A stretch of DNA of 64,000 nt from Woeseiaceae bacterium (GTDB lineage: Bacteria > Pseudomonadota > Gammaproteobacteria > Steroidobacterales > Woeseiaceae): positions 36,513-100,512 of the forward strand of contig JANQPG010000109.1 in the NCBI GenBank assembly GCA_028289545.1. Direction: 5' to 3'. Under the pieces are notes generated by a model. The model saw only the letters and a list, made by a program, of their open reading frames with translations. It did no database searches and had not been told where the DNA came from. The position numbers and the translations under genes were made by a program. Of this stretch, positions 36,446 through 45,026 are shown piece by piece. Numbering within the stretch: the first letter of the stretch is position 1; each line of letters begins with the position of its first letter.

Positions 36446-36868
36446 TTACGTCATCTCCCGCCAGTTCTTTACCGCCCTGTCAATTTGGTTCTTGTCCTCA
36501 TAGTGCGGCGGACCTTTGGCCCAGATGAGAAACGCCACAACCGCTTTTCGTTGGTCTTCGTTGCAAAGAAACTTGAAGTTCAGGTAGGAGTTCGACGGGT
36601 TCTTCGACCGCCCATACTCCGCCAGAGCGTTGACCGTGTAGAGAGCCACTAGCGAATCGTCATCGGGGTATTCGATGCAATACTGCATGAAGCACGGCAC
36701 AACGTTAAGCAGCGACTCCTGTTCAAGTAGCTCCATCGGGTCCTGTATCTCTCTGACCTGCTCATCGGAAAGTATTCGGTCCACAAGGACCTTCCGAAAC
36801 GCACCCGCAACTGTTTCGGCAATCGACACTGTTGATTGAACTCCTTTGGCTGAGATCCTGATTTTCAA
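36446..36868 (-). CDS. Unrecognised soluble protein
   Basis: Protein of 140 residues, acidic, with no signal peptide. Features are LVDRILSDEQVREIQDPMELLEQESLLNVVPCFMQYCIEYPDDDSLVALYTV, a helical body with two Cys (quoted in part), and a C-terminal VVAFLIWAKGPPHY. The layout recalls small DUF proteins of stand-alone or immunity-like type, but no family was assigned. Confidence 0.6.
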   Translation of the reverse strand: MKIRISAKGVQSTVSIAETVAGAFRKVLVDRILSDEQVREIQDPMELLEQESLLNVVPCFMQYCIEYPDDDSLVALYTVNALAEYGRSKNPSNSYLNFKFLCNEDQRKAVVAFLIWAKGPPHYEDKNQIDRAVKNWREMT

Positions 36869-36964
36869 TACCCCCGTCCGAGTTGCAAGGCTTCATTACA
36901 GCACCGACCAGGCAAAGGATCGTAACCCTCTGAAATCGTTTACTTAAACTACGACTCCGGAGGC

Positions 36965-37177
36965 TTGTTGGTCGAAACCTTGATCCTGAATCAAAGAGAA
37001 CGCATCTTCCTCGAAGTAAGCGGTTACGCCGATGCCGAATGGCAAATTGGGATCTTGTGGGAAGCTGATCCAGCAGGTTTCAAGCCGAGGGTCAGGTTGC
37101 ATCTATTTGGAAATCCGCTGATTTTCTGGGCCGGATCGAAGTACCGCTATCGTTGGATAGAAGAAACTGTGGCCTGA
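36965..37177 (+). pseudogene. Possible 3' remnant of an unknown gene
   Basis: The 70-codon frame reads like protein (ERIFLEVSGYADAEWQIGILWE, shortened here) and protein-like text continues upstream (YLNYDSGG) to a stop at about 36923 with no ATG or GTG. The only starts are two TTG codons right on a GGAGG. It is probably the tail of a truncated gene, or a very small gene; coding status is weak. Confidence 0.3.
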
Positions 37178-37233
37178 TCCAAACCGTCGTCAAGATCCAG
37201 CATCAAAGCCGGAAGTAGCCCAGCTGGCGACAG

Positions 37234-37863
37234 TCAGAGGCTCTCAAGAATCTCGATAAACTTTGTTTTCAGTGCTATCGCCCTGCCCAGATTCTCTAAG
37301 CCAGCATTGGCGAACGCGCGGGCCTCACTGTTGTTGCCCAAATGCGCATGTATTCGCGCCATCGTCAGCGCAGCGCCAACCTCCGTTACTCCGCCAAATA
37401 CCTTGATGTAGTTGCCGAAGCGTATGTCGCTTAGCGCGATCATGTTCACCATTTTTTCAACCGTATCGAATCTCGAGAACTCAGGTTCGCCGATCGTCAA
37501 GTAGGTATCGATCAAGTGCGAAACCTTCTTCGATGGGGAGTTGAAAATGCCTGTGTACTTCCACCAGTAGTCGCTCCTGCGGCCGGGTGCCAAGCGGCGT
37601 CTGAACACACATTCAACTTCTTTCACGTTCTTGGGGTCTGGCAGCTGGTCCGCCCAGGTGACTGGCAGAAACGTCAGATGCAAGCCCAGATTGACTGCCG
37701 ACGACCCGCCATACTTATTCCCCTGAATGTTGATCGTGTTGATAACCTCGCCACGAATCCGACGGAAGTTGCTGCCACTGCCCTTGAATCCGAGCTCACG
37801 GAGTTTCGGCGCAAACTCGTCTCGGAGGAGACCGTAGAACACTTTTTTCGGGTCAGCAGTCAT
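37234..37863 (-). CDS. DUF4304-like protein
   Basis: Protein of 209 residues from the ATG at 37863; the ORF-track version adds 151 residues that are antisense to trmH and to the intergenic DNA and are rejected. The DUF4304-type start is visible: FYGLLRDEFAPKLRELGFKG, then SNFRRIRGEVINTINIQGNK. The C-terminal helices (ALTMARIHAHLGNNSEARAF) look like a short TPR hairpin. Function is unknown; relatives turn up in immunity-like gene clusters. Confidence 0.75.
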   Translation of the reverse strand: MTADPKKVFYGLLRDEFAPKLRELGFKGSGSNFRRIRGEVINTINIQGNKYGGSSAVNLGLHLTFLPVTWADQLPDPKNVKEVECVFRRRLAPGRRSDYWWKYTGIFNSPSKKVSHLIDTYLTIGEPEFSRFDTVEKMVNMIALSDIRFGNYIKVFGGVTEVGAALTMARIHAHLGNNSEARAFANAGLENLGRAIALKTKFIEILESL

Positions 37864-38088
37864 TGAGATTCGGGTGGCCAGAAAATGCCGCCTCTGGGTC
37901 AATAGCCGCCATTTTAACGCAACCCACCTGAATGGCCGGAGTTGGCCGTAAGCAGCCATCGCCTCAGCGTTGCTACGCAACATAAGCTGGGGCGCTGGGG
38001 CGACCACCGGCGAGCAACTGTGAAGCCGTACCGTCCGTAGGCCTGGCCCGCTGCTACGATATCCGCCCACGAGCGAAGAGGAACACCA

Positions 38089-38775
38089 ATGACCCGCGAT
38101 CGATCCGCAAATCACCAACGCGCTCTCGACGCCCGCCAGCCGGATCTTACGGTGTTGATGGACGCCGTGACCAAAACACACAACATCTCCGCGATCATCC
38201 GTGCGGCCGACGCTGTCGGAATTCAGCAGGTGCACACAACCTCGACAGCCGAGTTGGTGCGCCGTAGTCACATGGGCCAGGGCGGCGCGAAGCACTGGGT
38301 CGCGGTGACGACACACCGTTCGACCCGCGCCGCGCTCTCGGCGCTACGTGCCGATGGCTGGCGGCTCTTGGCTGCGTACGGTGGCGAAAAATCCCGCGAT
38401 TATCGCGACGTCGATTACACGCAAAAGATGGCGATCATGGTAGGGGGTGAGCACATTGGCCTGAGTGATGCTGCACGCGCCGAGGCCGACGAGCACATAG
38501 CCATTCCAATGCACGGTCACGGATCGGCGCTGACCGTATCAGTCGTCGTCGGTATCATTCTGTTCGAGGCTGAGCGACAGCGGCGCGCGGCAGGGTTGTA
38601 CGACCAATCGCGTATGACGCCCGAAGAACGTGCGCGTACGCTCTTCGAGTGGTCGTATCCCGACATCGCCGAACGTTACCGTACTCAGGGAAAGCCCTAT
38701 CCGGAACTTACAGCTGACGGCATGATCGCGGCGAATCCGCTGATCGATATATCGACCGTCAGCGACCAGGAGTGA
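38089..38775 (+). CDS. trmH: tRNA (guanosine-18) 2'-O-methyltransferase
   Basis: SpoU/TrmH-class enzyme of 228 residues that methylates the ribose of G18 in the tRNA D-loop. SPOUT knot blocks are TKTHNISAIIRAADAVGIQQVH (motif 1), MAIMVGGEHIGLSDAA (motif 2) and IAIPMHGHGSALTVSVVVGIILFEAERQRR (motif 3; quoted around the SAM site). The C-terminal extension after the knot is typical of TrmH. The start ATG has AAGAGGAA upstream. Its 3' end overlaps the convergent GNAT gene by 17 bp. Confidence 0.9.
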   Translation: MTRDRSANHQRALDARQPDLTVLMDAVTKTHNISAIIRAADAVGIQQVHTTSTAELVRRSHMGQGGAKHWVAVTTHRSTRAALSALRADGWRLLAAYGGEKSRDYRDVDYTQKMAIMVGGEHIGLSDAARAEADEHIAIPMHGHGSALTVSVVVGIILFEAERQRRAAGLYDQSRMTPEERARTLFEWSYPDIAERYRTQGKPYPELTADGMIAANPLIDISTVSDQE

Positions 38776-39214
38776 CGCTGGGGCGATTCAGATTGAGAAA
38801 GAACACAAGCTCCGGATCGCCTGGGTCGAGGTTTTCAATTACGCCGCTGGGGACGTAGCCGAGGCTTGCGAGCAGCGACCGCATCGCCGCGTTTGATTCA
38901 TTGGTAGATGTAAACAGCTTCGGTGCTTTGCAGTGATTTGCAAGGGCTTGCATAAGGCTTCGCCCGACACTGCGTCGCCTTGCCGATTTAGCAACGTACA
39001 GCATCGAAATGAATCCATTGCCGAAGAACGAATAATCGAGTACGCCATAAGCGATTACGGTTCCGCTGCTGTCGGCCACAAGGCAGGTTGCCGAATCCAG
39101 AGACCTATCGATGAAGTCTACGCGTTCCTGTTCGCGTTGGGCTATCTCGTCAATCGCCAGGATAGCGTCGCGATCGGAGTGCTTGGCGTCACGAATTATG
39201 ATTGATTTCACCAC
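38759..39214 (-). CDS. GNAT-family N-acetyltransferase
   Basis: Acetyltransferase of 151 residues; tandem GTG codons at 39214 are the only starts and no ribosome site is clear. The acetyl-CoA site is SMLYVAKSARRRSVGRSLMQAL (R/Q-x-x-G-x-G/A type), with FFGNGFISM before it and SLLASLGYVPSGVIENLDPGD at the C-terminus. The substrate is unknown. A 161-bp piece of this gene is duplicated at 43862-44022. Confidence 0.85.
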   Translation of the reverse strand: MVKSIIIRDAKHSDRDAILAIDEIAQREQERVDFIDRSLDSATCLVADSSGTVIAYGVLDYSFFGNGFISMLYVAKSARRRSVGRSLMQALANHCKAPKLFTSTNESNAAMRSLLASLGYVPSGVIENLDPGDPELVFFLNLNRPSVTPGR

Positions 39215-39240
39215 CGGTATTTGAGCGGTCGCATAGGAAA

Positions 39241-39735
39241 CTAGTCGTACCAGATGCCGAGAGCGCGGCAGCCAGGTGGCGTTTCGACACCCTGAACGCC
39301 ATCGGGTATTCCCTCAATAAACTCGTCGGGTTGAAATCGCTCACCCAGCCACTCAGTGACCTCCGCCGTGCTTGCTCCAGTAATGACCCAGATCGTATCA
39401 GTAGACGGCCATGCTTCAGGGTCCTCGTGCTGCTGCACTTGAACCAATACGTCACTGACTTCTGCAAACTCGCGTATCTGCTTGAACAAATCATAGAACT
39501 CTGAAGGGCTGGGCTGATCGGGATAGAAGTTGTACCCAATCGACCCGTAGTCATTATTGCCTTCAAAGAAAGTCTCGAGTGACACCAGGGGTCGGGGCAA
39601 ACTGAAATCGTTTATCTCGCCTATTGCAGCGAGGATCTTGCTACGGGGGTCCACGGATTCGGTCATTTCATTCCCACCAGGTTCCTTACAGCCCATCAAC
39701 ACAAGAGCGGCAATTATCCAGTGGAATCGCGTCAT
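39241..39735 (-). CDS. Small lipoprotein of unknown function
   Basis: Protein of 164 residues from the ATG at 39735. MTRFHWIIAALVLMGCKEPGG is a lipoprotein signal with lipobox LMGC. The mature part is acidic, with no known motif (GYNFYPDQPSPSEFYDLFKQ). It may be surface or periplasmic. It lies just upstream of the GNAT gene (26 bp) and could be co-transcribed. Confidence 0.65.
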   Translation of the reverse strand: MTRFHWIIAALVLMGCKEPGGNEMTESVDPRSKILAAIGEINDFSLPRPLVSLETFFEGNNDYGSIGYNFYPDQPSPSEFYDLFKQIREFAEVSDVLVQVQQHEDPEAWPSTDTIWVITGASTAEVTEWLGERFQPDEFIEGIPDGVQGVETPPGCRALGIWYD

Positions 39736-39941
39736 TTGAATAGCCGATCCAACGGTCGTCATCCGTTCAATCCTGCATCATAGCCTTACGTCCATCTAGA
39801 TGTTTGGCCCGATTCAACAGATCGGTCAGAAGCGGCCGTTCACTCCAATAGCCACCAGAAACTTCGTCCTGACCTTCTGGCTTCTCTCGTACTCCACACA
39901 TCACGTCCGAAGCGGTGAGACTGTGTCAGCTCCCTGTCTCA

Positions 39942-41483
39942 TCACTCTCGACTTTCGAGCCCAGTCGCCGGGGCTATGTTGGCATTCAGATTGAAGAAAT
40001 TGTGAGGGTCGAACTGAGACTTTATGGCACGCAACCTTGCGAGCGTCGCGGGATCGTAGGCATCCAGCACCCTCGTAGCAGGCTCCTTGCTGCCGATAAA
40101 GTTGACGTAGACGCCGCCGTTGGCGAGAACGCCCAGCGCCTCATGGAACTCATAGGCCCATGCCAGATGGCGGGCTTCGTGATCGCTCTGCGGCCACCGC
40201 GCTTGTATAACGTATGCGTATTTGTGGGCCCTATGCCCGAATGCAGCATCCGCTGGCCCAAACCGGGAGAACTCGCCTCCCAATCGAGCCACTTTGACAT
40301 CGCTGATCGGACTCGACGAGGAGTTGACGAACTTGGCGATCGTCTCTCGCACCTGGGAATCGTACGCCTCCAGATAGCCTCCCAGCCATTCGTTACAGAA
40401 GCCATTCCCCCAAGCACCGTCGAGTGCCGACTGCCATGCCGGATAGGCCCTCCGCTGCACGGAGTTCCCAATGGGTTGTACGATGTCGAGAAGTGGAGCT
40501 ATGACGCGCTGCCCCTCTGCATCGTCCCCCGTCCAGGTAACGGCCAACATCAGGACCGGTTTGCCGTGATGCTCCTTCGCAATCATTGGCGACCGCGGAG
40601 CCATTCGGTGAAGCATCCACACATTGAGATCGTCCGGTGCTGCATCGAGATAGTCATCCAGTTTCGACCCCACGTTATGAATCTGATCGAGCGGGAAGAA
40701 CACGAGTCCAGCCAGTACATGCTGCAATTCGTGCAGCTGAAAGCGCAGAGTGGTTGCCACGCCGAAGTTGCCCCCACCCCCGCGCAAGGCCCAAAGGAGC
40801 TCTTCGTTCTCATGCTGGTCCGCTCGAACAATCTCGCCACAAGGCAAAACCACTTCGGCTCCGATGAGGTTGTCGCACCCGGCGCCGAACTTTCGGTGCA
40901 GCCACCCGATACCCCCGCCCAGCGTGTAGCCCGCAATTCCCACCATGGAGACAATGGCGCCCGAAGTCGCAAGGCCGGCCTGATGGGTCAGCGCGTCGAA
41001 ACGTGCCCAGGTCATTCCCGCCTGCGCGGCAATGGTTTTGTCGCGACGACTCAAGTGTCCGTCCGCGAGTAGGGATAAATCCATCATGAGGCCCCCTTCG
41101 CTGACCGCGTAGCCGTTGTGGTTGTGTCCACCACCACGCACCGACAAAGAAACGCCGTTCTCGAAGGAAAACCGCACGATGTTGGCGACGTCTTTCGATG
41201 AACGAGGCTGCACGATTAGCCCGGGTCGTCTATCGATGCTCGCATTCCAAATGGCCCGACTGCCGTCGTAGGCCGGGTGAATTGGCCGGATGACTCCACC
41301 CGCGAGACCTTTCTCCAGGTGATCGATATCGCGAGACGACAGCGTCACCTCATCGCCCTTGTATCCGGAAAACGAGGAACCAGCCTGAGCTTGATCGCTC
41401 TCGGCGGCGATCAGCGCATGGCCCAGCGTACCGCCTGCCGCAACGGAAGCGACACCGTGACGAAGAAAGCTTCTTCTATTCAT
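39942..41483 (-). CDS. Tat-exported FAD-linked oxidase (BBE type)
   Basis: Flavoprotein of 513 residues in the berberine-bridge-enzyme/FAD_binding_4 family. ATG at 41483 opens MNRRSFLRHGVASVAAGGTLG, a twin-arginine signal. The FAD domain has VSLSVRGGGHNHNGYAVSEG, whose His is the usual 8-alpha flavin attachment site, and TLGGGIGWLHRKFGAGCDNL, whose Cys is the usual second attachment site, so bicovalent FAD is likely. The C-terminal BBE motif is FDPHNFFNLNANI. It overlaps the peroxiredoxin stop by 8 bp; FAD oxidases make hydrogen peroxide, which fits that neighbour. Confidence 0.9.
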   Translation of the reverse strand: MNRRSFLRHGVASVAAGGTLGHALIAAESDQAQAGSSFSGYKGDEVTLSSRDIDHLEKGLAGGVIRPIHPAYDGSRAIWNASIDRRPGLIVQPRSSKDVANIVRFSFENGVSLSVRGGGHNHNGYAVSEGGLMMDLSLLADGHLSRRDKTIAAQAGMTWARFDALTHQAGLATSGAIVSMVGIAGYTLGGGIGWLHRKFGAGCDNLIGAEVVLPCGEIVRADQHENEELLWALRGGGGNFGVATTLRFQLHELQHVLAGLVFFPLDQIHNVGSKLDDYLDAAPDDLNVWMLHRMAPRSPMIAKEHHGKPVLMLAVTWTGDDAEGQRVIAPLLDIVQPIGNSVQRRAYPAWQSALDGAWGNGFCNEWLGGYLEAYDSQVRETIAKFVNSSSSPISDVKVARLGGEFSRFGPADAAFGHRAHKYAYVIQARWPQSDHEARHLAWAYEFHEALGVLANGGVYVNFIGSKEPATRVLDAYDPATLARLRAIKSQFDPHNFFNLNANIAPATGLESRE

Positions 41484-42150
41484 TTCCCGTCCCCAGCCAT
41501 GCTCTCTTGACGAAGCGCAAGTACGGCAGCGGCCCGCGCCAACCCATGGGAAAATCGACCTTGGCTTCATCATTGGAGACTGCCGGCGCAATGATGATGT
41601 CGTCCTCCGCCGACCAGCCGGCCGGCGTAGCGACCGGGTGCCTGTCCGTCAACTGAAGCGATTCGAGTAGCCGCAACAGCTCCAAAAAGCTCCGGCCAGA
41701 GGTCATGGGATACGTCAGCATCGCGCGGATAGTCTTGTCCGGCGCGATGAAGAATACCGACCGAACGGTCCTGTTTTCCGCAGCAGTCCGACCCTGGGCG
41801 CTCGCGCCCGTCGAAGCCGGCAACATACCGTAGAGCTTCGCGACTTCTAAGTGCTCATCGGCAATGATCGGAAACCGAACGCTCTGACCTGTCGCGATAC
41901 GAATGTCGGTGAGCCAGGCGCGGTGGTCAGCAACCGAGTCGACGCTCAGACCGATGAGTTTGCAGTTCCGCTTGAGAAACTCCTCGTGGAGACGTGCCGC
42001 CTCCCCCAACTCTGTGGTGCAAACGGGCGTAAAGTCTTTCGGGTGCGAGAACAGAAGACCCCACATATCGCCAAGCCAGCTGTGAAGGCAGATCGACCCC
42101 TCGGTTGTCTCAACTTCAGAATCTGGTGCTGTGTCACCAATCCTAAGCAT
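41476..42150 (-). CDS. 1-Cys peroxiredoxin (Prx6 type)
   Basis: Thiol peroxidase of 224 residues that reduces hydrogen and organic peroxides. The peroxidatic Cys is in FSHPKDFTPVCTTELGEAARL (Thr-x-x-Cys motif); no resolving Cys follows in the usual place, so it is of the 1-Cys type. The C-terminal domain (WSAEDDIIIAPAVSNDEA) is typical of Prx6. It has a GAGGAG ribosome site. The coupled FAD oxidase downstream would supply its substrate. Confidence 0.92.
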   Translation of the reverse strand: MLRIGDTAPDSEVETTEGSICLHSWLGDMWGLLFSHPKDFTPVCTTELGEAARLHEEFLKRNCKLIGLSVDSVADHRAWLTDIRIATGQSVRFPIIADEHLEVAKLYGMLPASTGASAQGRTAAENRTVRSVFFIAPDKTIRAMLTYPMTSGRSFLELLRLLESLQLTDRHPVATPAGWSAEDDIIIAPAVSNDEAKVDFPMGWRGPLPYLRFVKRAWLGTGNE

Positions 42151-42164
42151 CGTTTTCTCTCCTC

Positions 42165-42211
42165 AAAAAAAAAGAAACGCGCCCAGCCATGGCCGCAGCC
42201 GCGAGGCGCGT
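42165..42211 (-). terminator. Strong intrinsic terminator inside a gene cluster
   Basis: On the minus strand a GC-rich stem, ACGCGCC pairing with GGGCGCGT, is followed by TTCTTTTTTTTT (A-run at 42165-42173). It lies after the stop of the 42218 gene and before the peroxiredoxin gene. Either expression falls after the first gene, or the peroxiredoxin has its own promoter in the stem region. Confidence 0.75.
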
Positions 42212-42217
42212 GGTCCG

Positions 42218-42706
42218 TTATCGGATCCGGTCAGGTGGTAACGTGCACGTACCCATCATGTAAGGGGCAGGCGTTGTGAGCTCCTTGAGAAGGGTCTCAT
42301 CGGCAACCTCATCGTTCGGCGCGTTTCCGATCGTTAGTATGCTGATTCGATGGTCTCGGATATCAATCTTGACCTCCGCTCGACGAGGCGCTTTGAAAGC
42401 ACCGAAAAAGTCAGCGTCCCCGCCAGCTCCCGCGATGGACCCATCCAGCTGGCCTGTATTCTTCCCGTCGACAAAAATCCACGCCGTGCCCACGCTGTTG
42501 TAGTCCATACCGGCAACTCTGACGCGAACGGAAACCCGACGGCCCCAACGCGTAAACTCACAGAATCCGTAGCCCGCACCTCCGACAATCCGGGCAATTT
42601 CCATCTCGACCAGTGGACGACTCTTTGCCTCTGCCGGTAGTGACCAGAATGAGCCGACCACTACGAGAAGCCCAAGCGAATGAGCGAATACGTTCCTGAC
42701 TGACAT
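42218..42706 (-). CDS. Small exported protein of unknown function
   Basis: Protein of 162 residues from the ATG at 42706, with GGAGGAAC upstream. MSVRNVFAHSLGLLVVVGSFWSLPAEA is a signal peptide. The mature domain is beta-rich (GRRVSVRVRVAGMDYNSVGT) with two Cys (GFCEF, GTCTL) that could pair. No family was recognised. It is the first gene opposite an AraC regulator and ahead of the terminator. Confidence 0.7.
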   Translation of the reverse strand: MSVRNVFAHSLGLLVVVGSFWSLPAEAKSRPLVEMEIARIVGGAGYGFCEFTRWGRRVSVRVRVAGMDYNSVGTAWIFVDGKNTGQLDGSIAGAGGDADFFGAFKAPRRAEVKIDIRDHRISILTIGNAPNDEVADETLLKELTTPAPYMMGTCTLPPDRIR

Positions 42707-42843
42707 AAGTTCCTCCGTGTTTTGCCAAGGCAATTTGGCTCTGTATGGATGAAGAGCAATGTAGCGGCACGAGGTATTCGCTTGAATGACCACGACTCCG
42801 GCGAATATGATCGAGACTCCGAATCTGCGTTCCGGCTGATTGA

Positions 42844-43818
42844 ATGGACGCGTTATCCGACATACTGCGACTGGTCAGACTCGCCGGCGGTGTCTATCTG
42901 CAAGCCGAGTTCACCGCGCCCTGGTGCCTTGAAGGAAAGTTGCGACCGCACCACATCGGCCCGATGCTTCACTCGTCCGAGCACGTGATCATCTATCACT
43001 ACATACTTGACGGTTCGGTGTGGCTGACCGCCGAAAGCCTTCCGCCAGAACGCTTCGAAGCCGGCCAGGTCATCATCATGCCGCACAACGATCTGCACAG
43101 GATTGGCAGCGACCTTGGTATCCGGCCGGGCTCCAAATCGGAGGTTGTGGAGACGCCCCACCGCCTGGGATTGACGAAACTGGAGTATGGAGGCGGAGGC
43201 GCGCCGACCAAGTTGATTTGCGGCTATCTCGGCTGCGATAAACTCGAGGCGAGCCCTCTGCTGTCGGCTTTGCCGCCGATGATCAGCTTCGACGCCCGGG
43301 AGGGCGAGGCCTCTGACTGGATTCGGACCTCCTTCCGTTTCGCGGCGGAAGAGGTGGCCAACGGAAAGCCGGGCGGCGACGCCATTTTGGCGCGGATATC
43401 GGAACTGTTATTCGTCGAAGCCGTTCGCCGCTACGCGGCCTCTCTTCCGAGCGACGAGATAGGCTGGCTTGCAGGGCTACGCGATACCCAACTGGCGAAG
43501 GCACTCGCGCTTATGCACGCAGACTGTGCTCATCCCTGGACAGTGGAAAAACTGGCGGGCGAGTGCGCCATGTCACGTTCCGCATTTGCAGACAAGTTTT
43601 CGCGCATCATGCGGGTAACGCCAATGCAGTATCTGAGGAACTGGCGTCTCCAGGTCGCGGACCAACGGCTGAGAGACGAGGACCTCACGATTGCCCAGGT
43701 TGCCGAAGGCATCGGATTTGGATCTGAGGCCGCTTTCAGCCGGGCCTACAAAAGACACTTCGGAACCGCACCAGCGACCCGCCGCAAGTCGATGGCGACA
43801 ATCGCGGACTCCGACTAG
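42844..43818 (+). CDS. AraC-family transcriptional regulator (paralogue)
   Basis: Regulator of 324 residues. The cupin sensor domain starts MDALSDILRLVRLAGGVYLQ and includes GQVIIMPHNDLHRIG-like text (EAGQVIIMPHNDLH). The helix-turn-helix pair is WTVEKLAGECAMSRSAFADKF and LTIAQVAEGIGFGSEAAFSRAY. It begins like the regulator at 35443, so the two are paralogues. It is divergent from the exported-protein/peroxiredoxin/FAD-oxidase cluster, which it probably controls. Confidence 0.92.
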   Translation: MDALSDILRLVRLAGGVYLQAEFTAPWCLEGKLRPHHIGPMLHSSEHVIIYHYILDGSVWLTAESLPPERFEAGQVIIMPHNDLHRIGSDLGIRPGSKSEVVETPHRLGLTKLEYGGGGAPTKLICGYLGCDKLEASPLLSALPPMISFDAREGEASDWIRTSFRFAAEEVANGKPGGDAILARISELLFVEAVRRYAASLPSDEIGWLAGLRDTQLAKALALMHADCAHPWTVEKLAGECAMSRSAFADKFSRIMRVTPMQYLRNWRLQVADQRLRDEDLTIAQVAEGIGFGSEAAFSRAYKRHFGTAPATRRKSMATIADSD

Positions 43819-43861
43819 GCGCGGAAGCTATAGAAGCGGTAGACAACAGTGCCTAACTCCC

Positions 43862-44022
43862 AAGAACGAATAATCAAGTACGCCATAAGCGATTACGGTT
43901 CCGCTGCTCTAGGCAACAAGGCAGGTTGCCGAATCCAGAGATCTATCGATGAAGTCTATGCGCTCTCGTTCACGTTGGGCTATCTCGTCAATTGCCAAGA
44001 TAGCGTCGCGATCGGACTGCTT
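43862..44022 (-). pseudogene. GNAT gene fragment, antisense duplicate
   Basis: 161 bp align without gaps to bases 39024-39184 inside the GNAT gene, with 13 differences counted by eye (about 92% identity). In the GNAT frame (minus strand) it reads DAILAIDEIAQRERERIDFI and so on, but GAC has become TAG in CLVA*SSGT, and both ends are cut, so it is dead. The plus-strand ORF that starts at 43849 runs through this fragment by chance. Confidence 0.8.
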
Positions 44023-44073
44023 AGGGACGCAAGGTTCTTTGTTGAAACGACACTAAGCGGATATCCTCAGGCT

Positions 44074-44487
44074 ATGGTTGAACATGTCTACATGGTTTGG
44101 GACCTATACGACGGCGTTCGAAGCGGCATTGCTGACTACGAAGGGAACCCCCATTACTTCGAATCGATATACAGTGAGGACAGCGAGGAGCACACGGACG
44201 AATTCAGGCTCACCCCAGTCGATCAAAAGACACTGAAGCTGGCGCAAGAGCAATGGTCAATCTACAGGGATTGGGAGAAACGGTTTCACTCCGGGTTAGA
44301 GCCGAGCGAGACGCACCCGGGACACGGGGGCGTCGACGCGAGGTATGACCAGCTCGAGGCACGGGTGCAGTCATCCATCGAAGCTGGCCCTGTTACCAAA
44401 ACTGTCAGTGGCAGGTTTCGTGCTAAGGAAGAACAGCCAGATCTTCCTGTCGGTTGTTTGCGCGATATGGAAGTCGAGTGGCTCTAG
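44074..44487 (+). CDS. Unrecognised small protein behind the GNAT fragment
   Basis: Protein of 137 residues from the ATG at 44074 (MVEHVYMVWDLYDGVRSGIADY). The longer ORF-track form starts at 43849 but its first 55 or so residues are antisense GNAT sequence, so the internal ATG is preferred. The text YEGNPHYFESIYSEDSEEH and LEARVQSSIEAG is familiar from uncharacterised bacterial proteins, with no known role. Confidence 0.6.
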   Translation: MVEHVYMVWDLYDGVRSGIADYEGNPHYFESIYSEDSEEHTDEFRLTPVDQKTLKLAQEQWSIYRDWEKRFHSGLEPSETHPGHGGVDARYDQLEARVQSSIEAGPVTKTVSGRFRAKEEQPDLPVGCLRDMEVEWL

Positions 44488-44519
44488 CGTAGCTGCATGC
44501 CAACCGCTATCGTTAACCA

Positions 44520-44999
44520 ATGAACTCGAGAGATATTCGAGACGCCATACGCGATTTTCTCAGCCTGGTCGAATCCACTAGCGGGTCGACCGAAGACGCC
44601 GAGCGCCGGCTTGTGCCCGTTTTGGACCGGCTAGCGCTGGCACAGTCATTTGTTACCTTCACGTTTGACGAAACCGATTATCCAGACCCGCCAAACCGGA
44701 GCTACGACGACCTTCGCAAGCTGGTTTCCAAACGTTTTCCCAACTACGGCTACTACAATGTAGCGGAGCCAATTACTTCGGACATCGGTGAGGCTGGCGC
44801 TACTGTCAGCGACGCAATCGATGATCTTGCCGACATCGCTCACGACCTTTACGACGCTGAGTGGTACTGGACAAATACTAGCGAAGCGAACGCTCTGTTC
44901 CACCTGCAACAGAGCTACGAAACTCACTGGCGCAAGCATTTGAGAGAGTTTCAGGTATACCTCGATGCACTCGAGCTTGATAGAAGTCTTGCTGAATGA
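44520..44999 (+). CDS. DUF5063-like small protein
   Basis: Acidic, helical protein of 159 residues. RFPNYGYYNVAEPI followed by SDAIDDLADIAHDLYDAEWY resembles DUF5063 proteins, of unknown function, but this is only a tentative match. It follows the previous gene by 32 bp on the same strand. No signal peptide. Confidence 0.65.
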   Translation: MNSRDIRDAIRDFLSLVESTSGSTEDAERRLVPVLDRLALAQSFVTFTFDETDYPDPPNRSYDDLRKLVSKRFPNYGYYNVAEPITSDIGEAGATVSDAIDDLADIAHDLYDAEWYWTNTSEANALFHLQQSYETHWRKHLREFQVYLDALELDRSLAE

Positions 45000-45026
45000 G
45001 CCTCTTGCCTGAAACCGGTCAAGACA

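Noticed and set aside
37864-38316. N-terminal extension of the DUF4304-like ORF
   Set aside because: The extra 151 residues are antisense to trmH and the gap; the ATG at 37863 gives a family-like start.
39915-41072. 385-residue plus-strand ORF over the FAD oxidase
   Set aside because: Antisense shadow of the FAD-linked oxidase.
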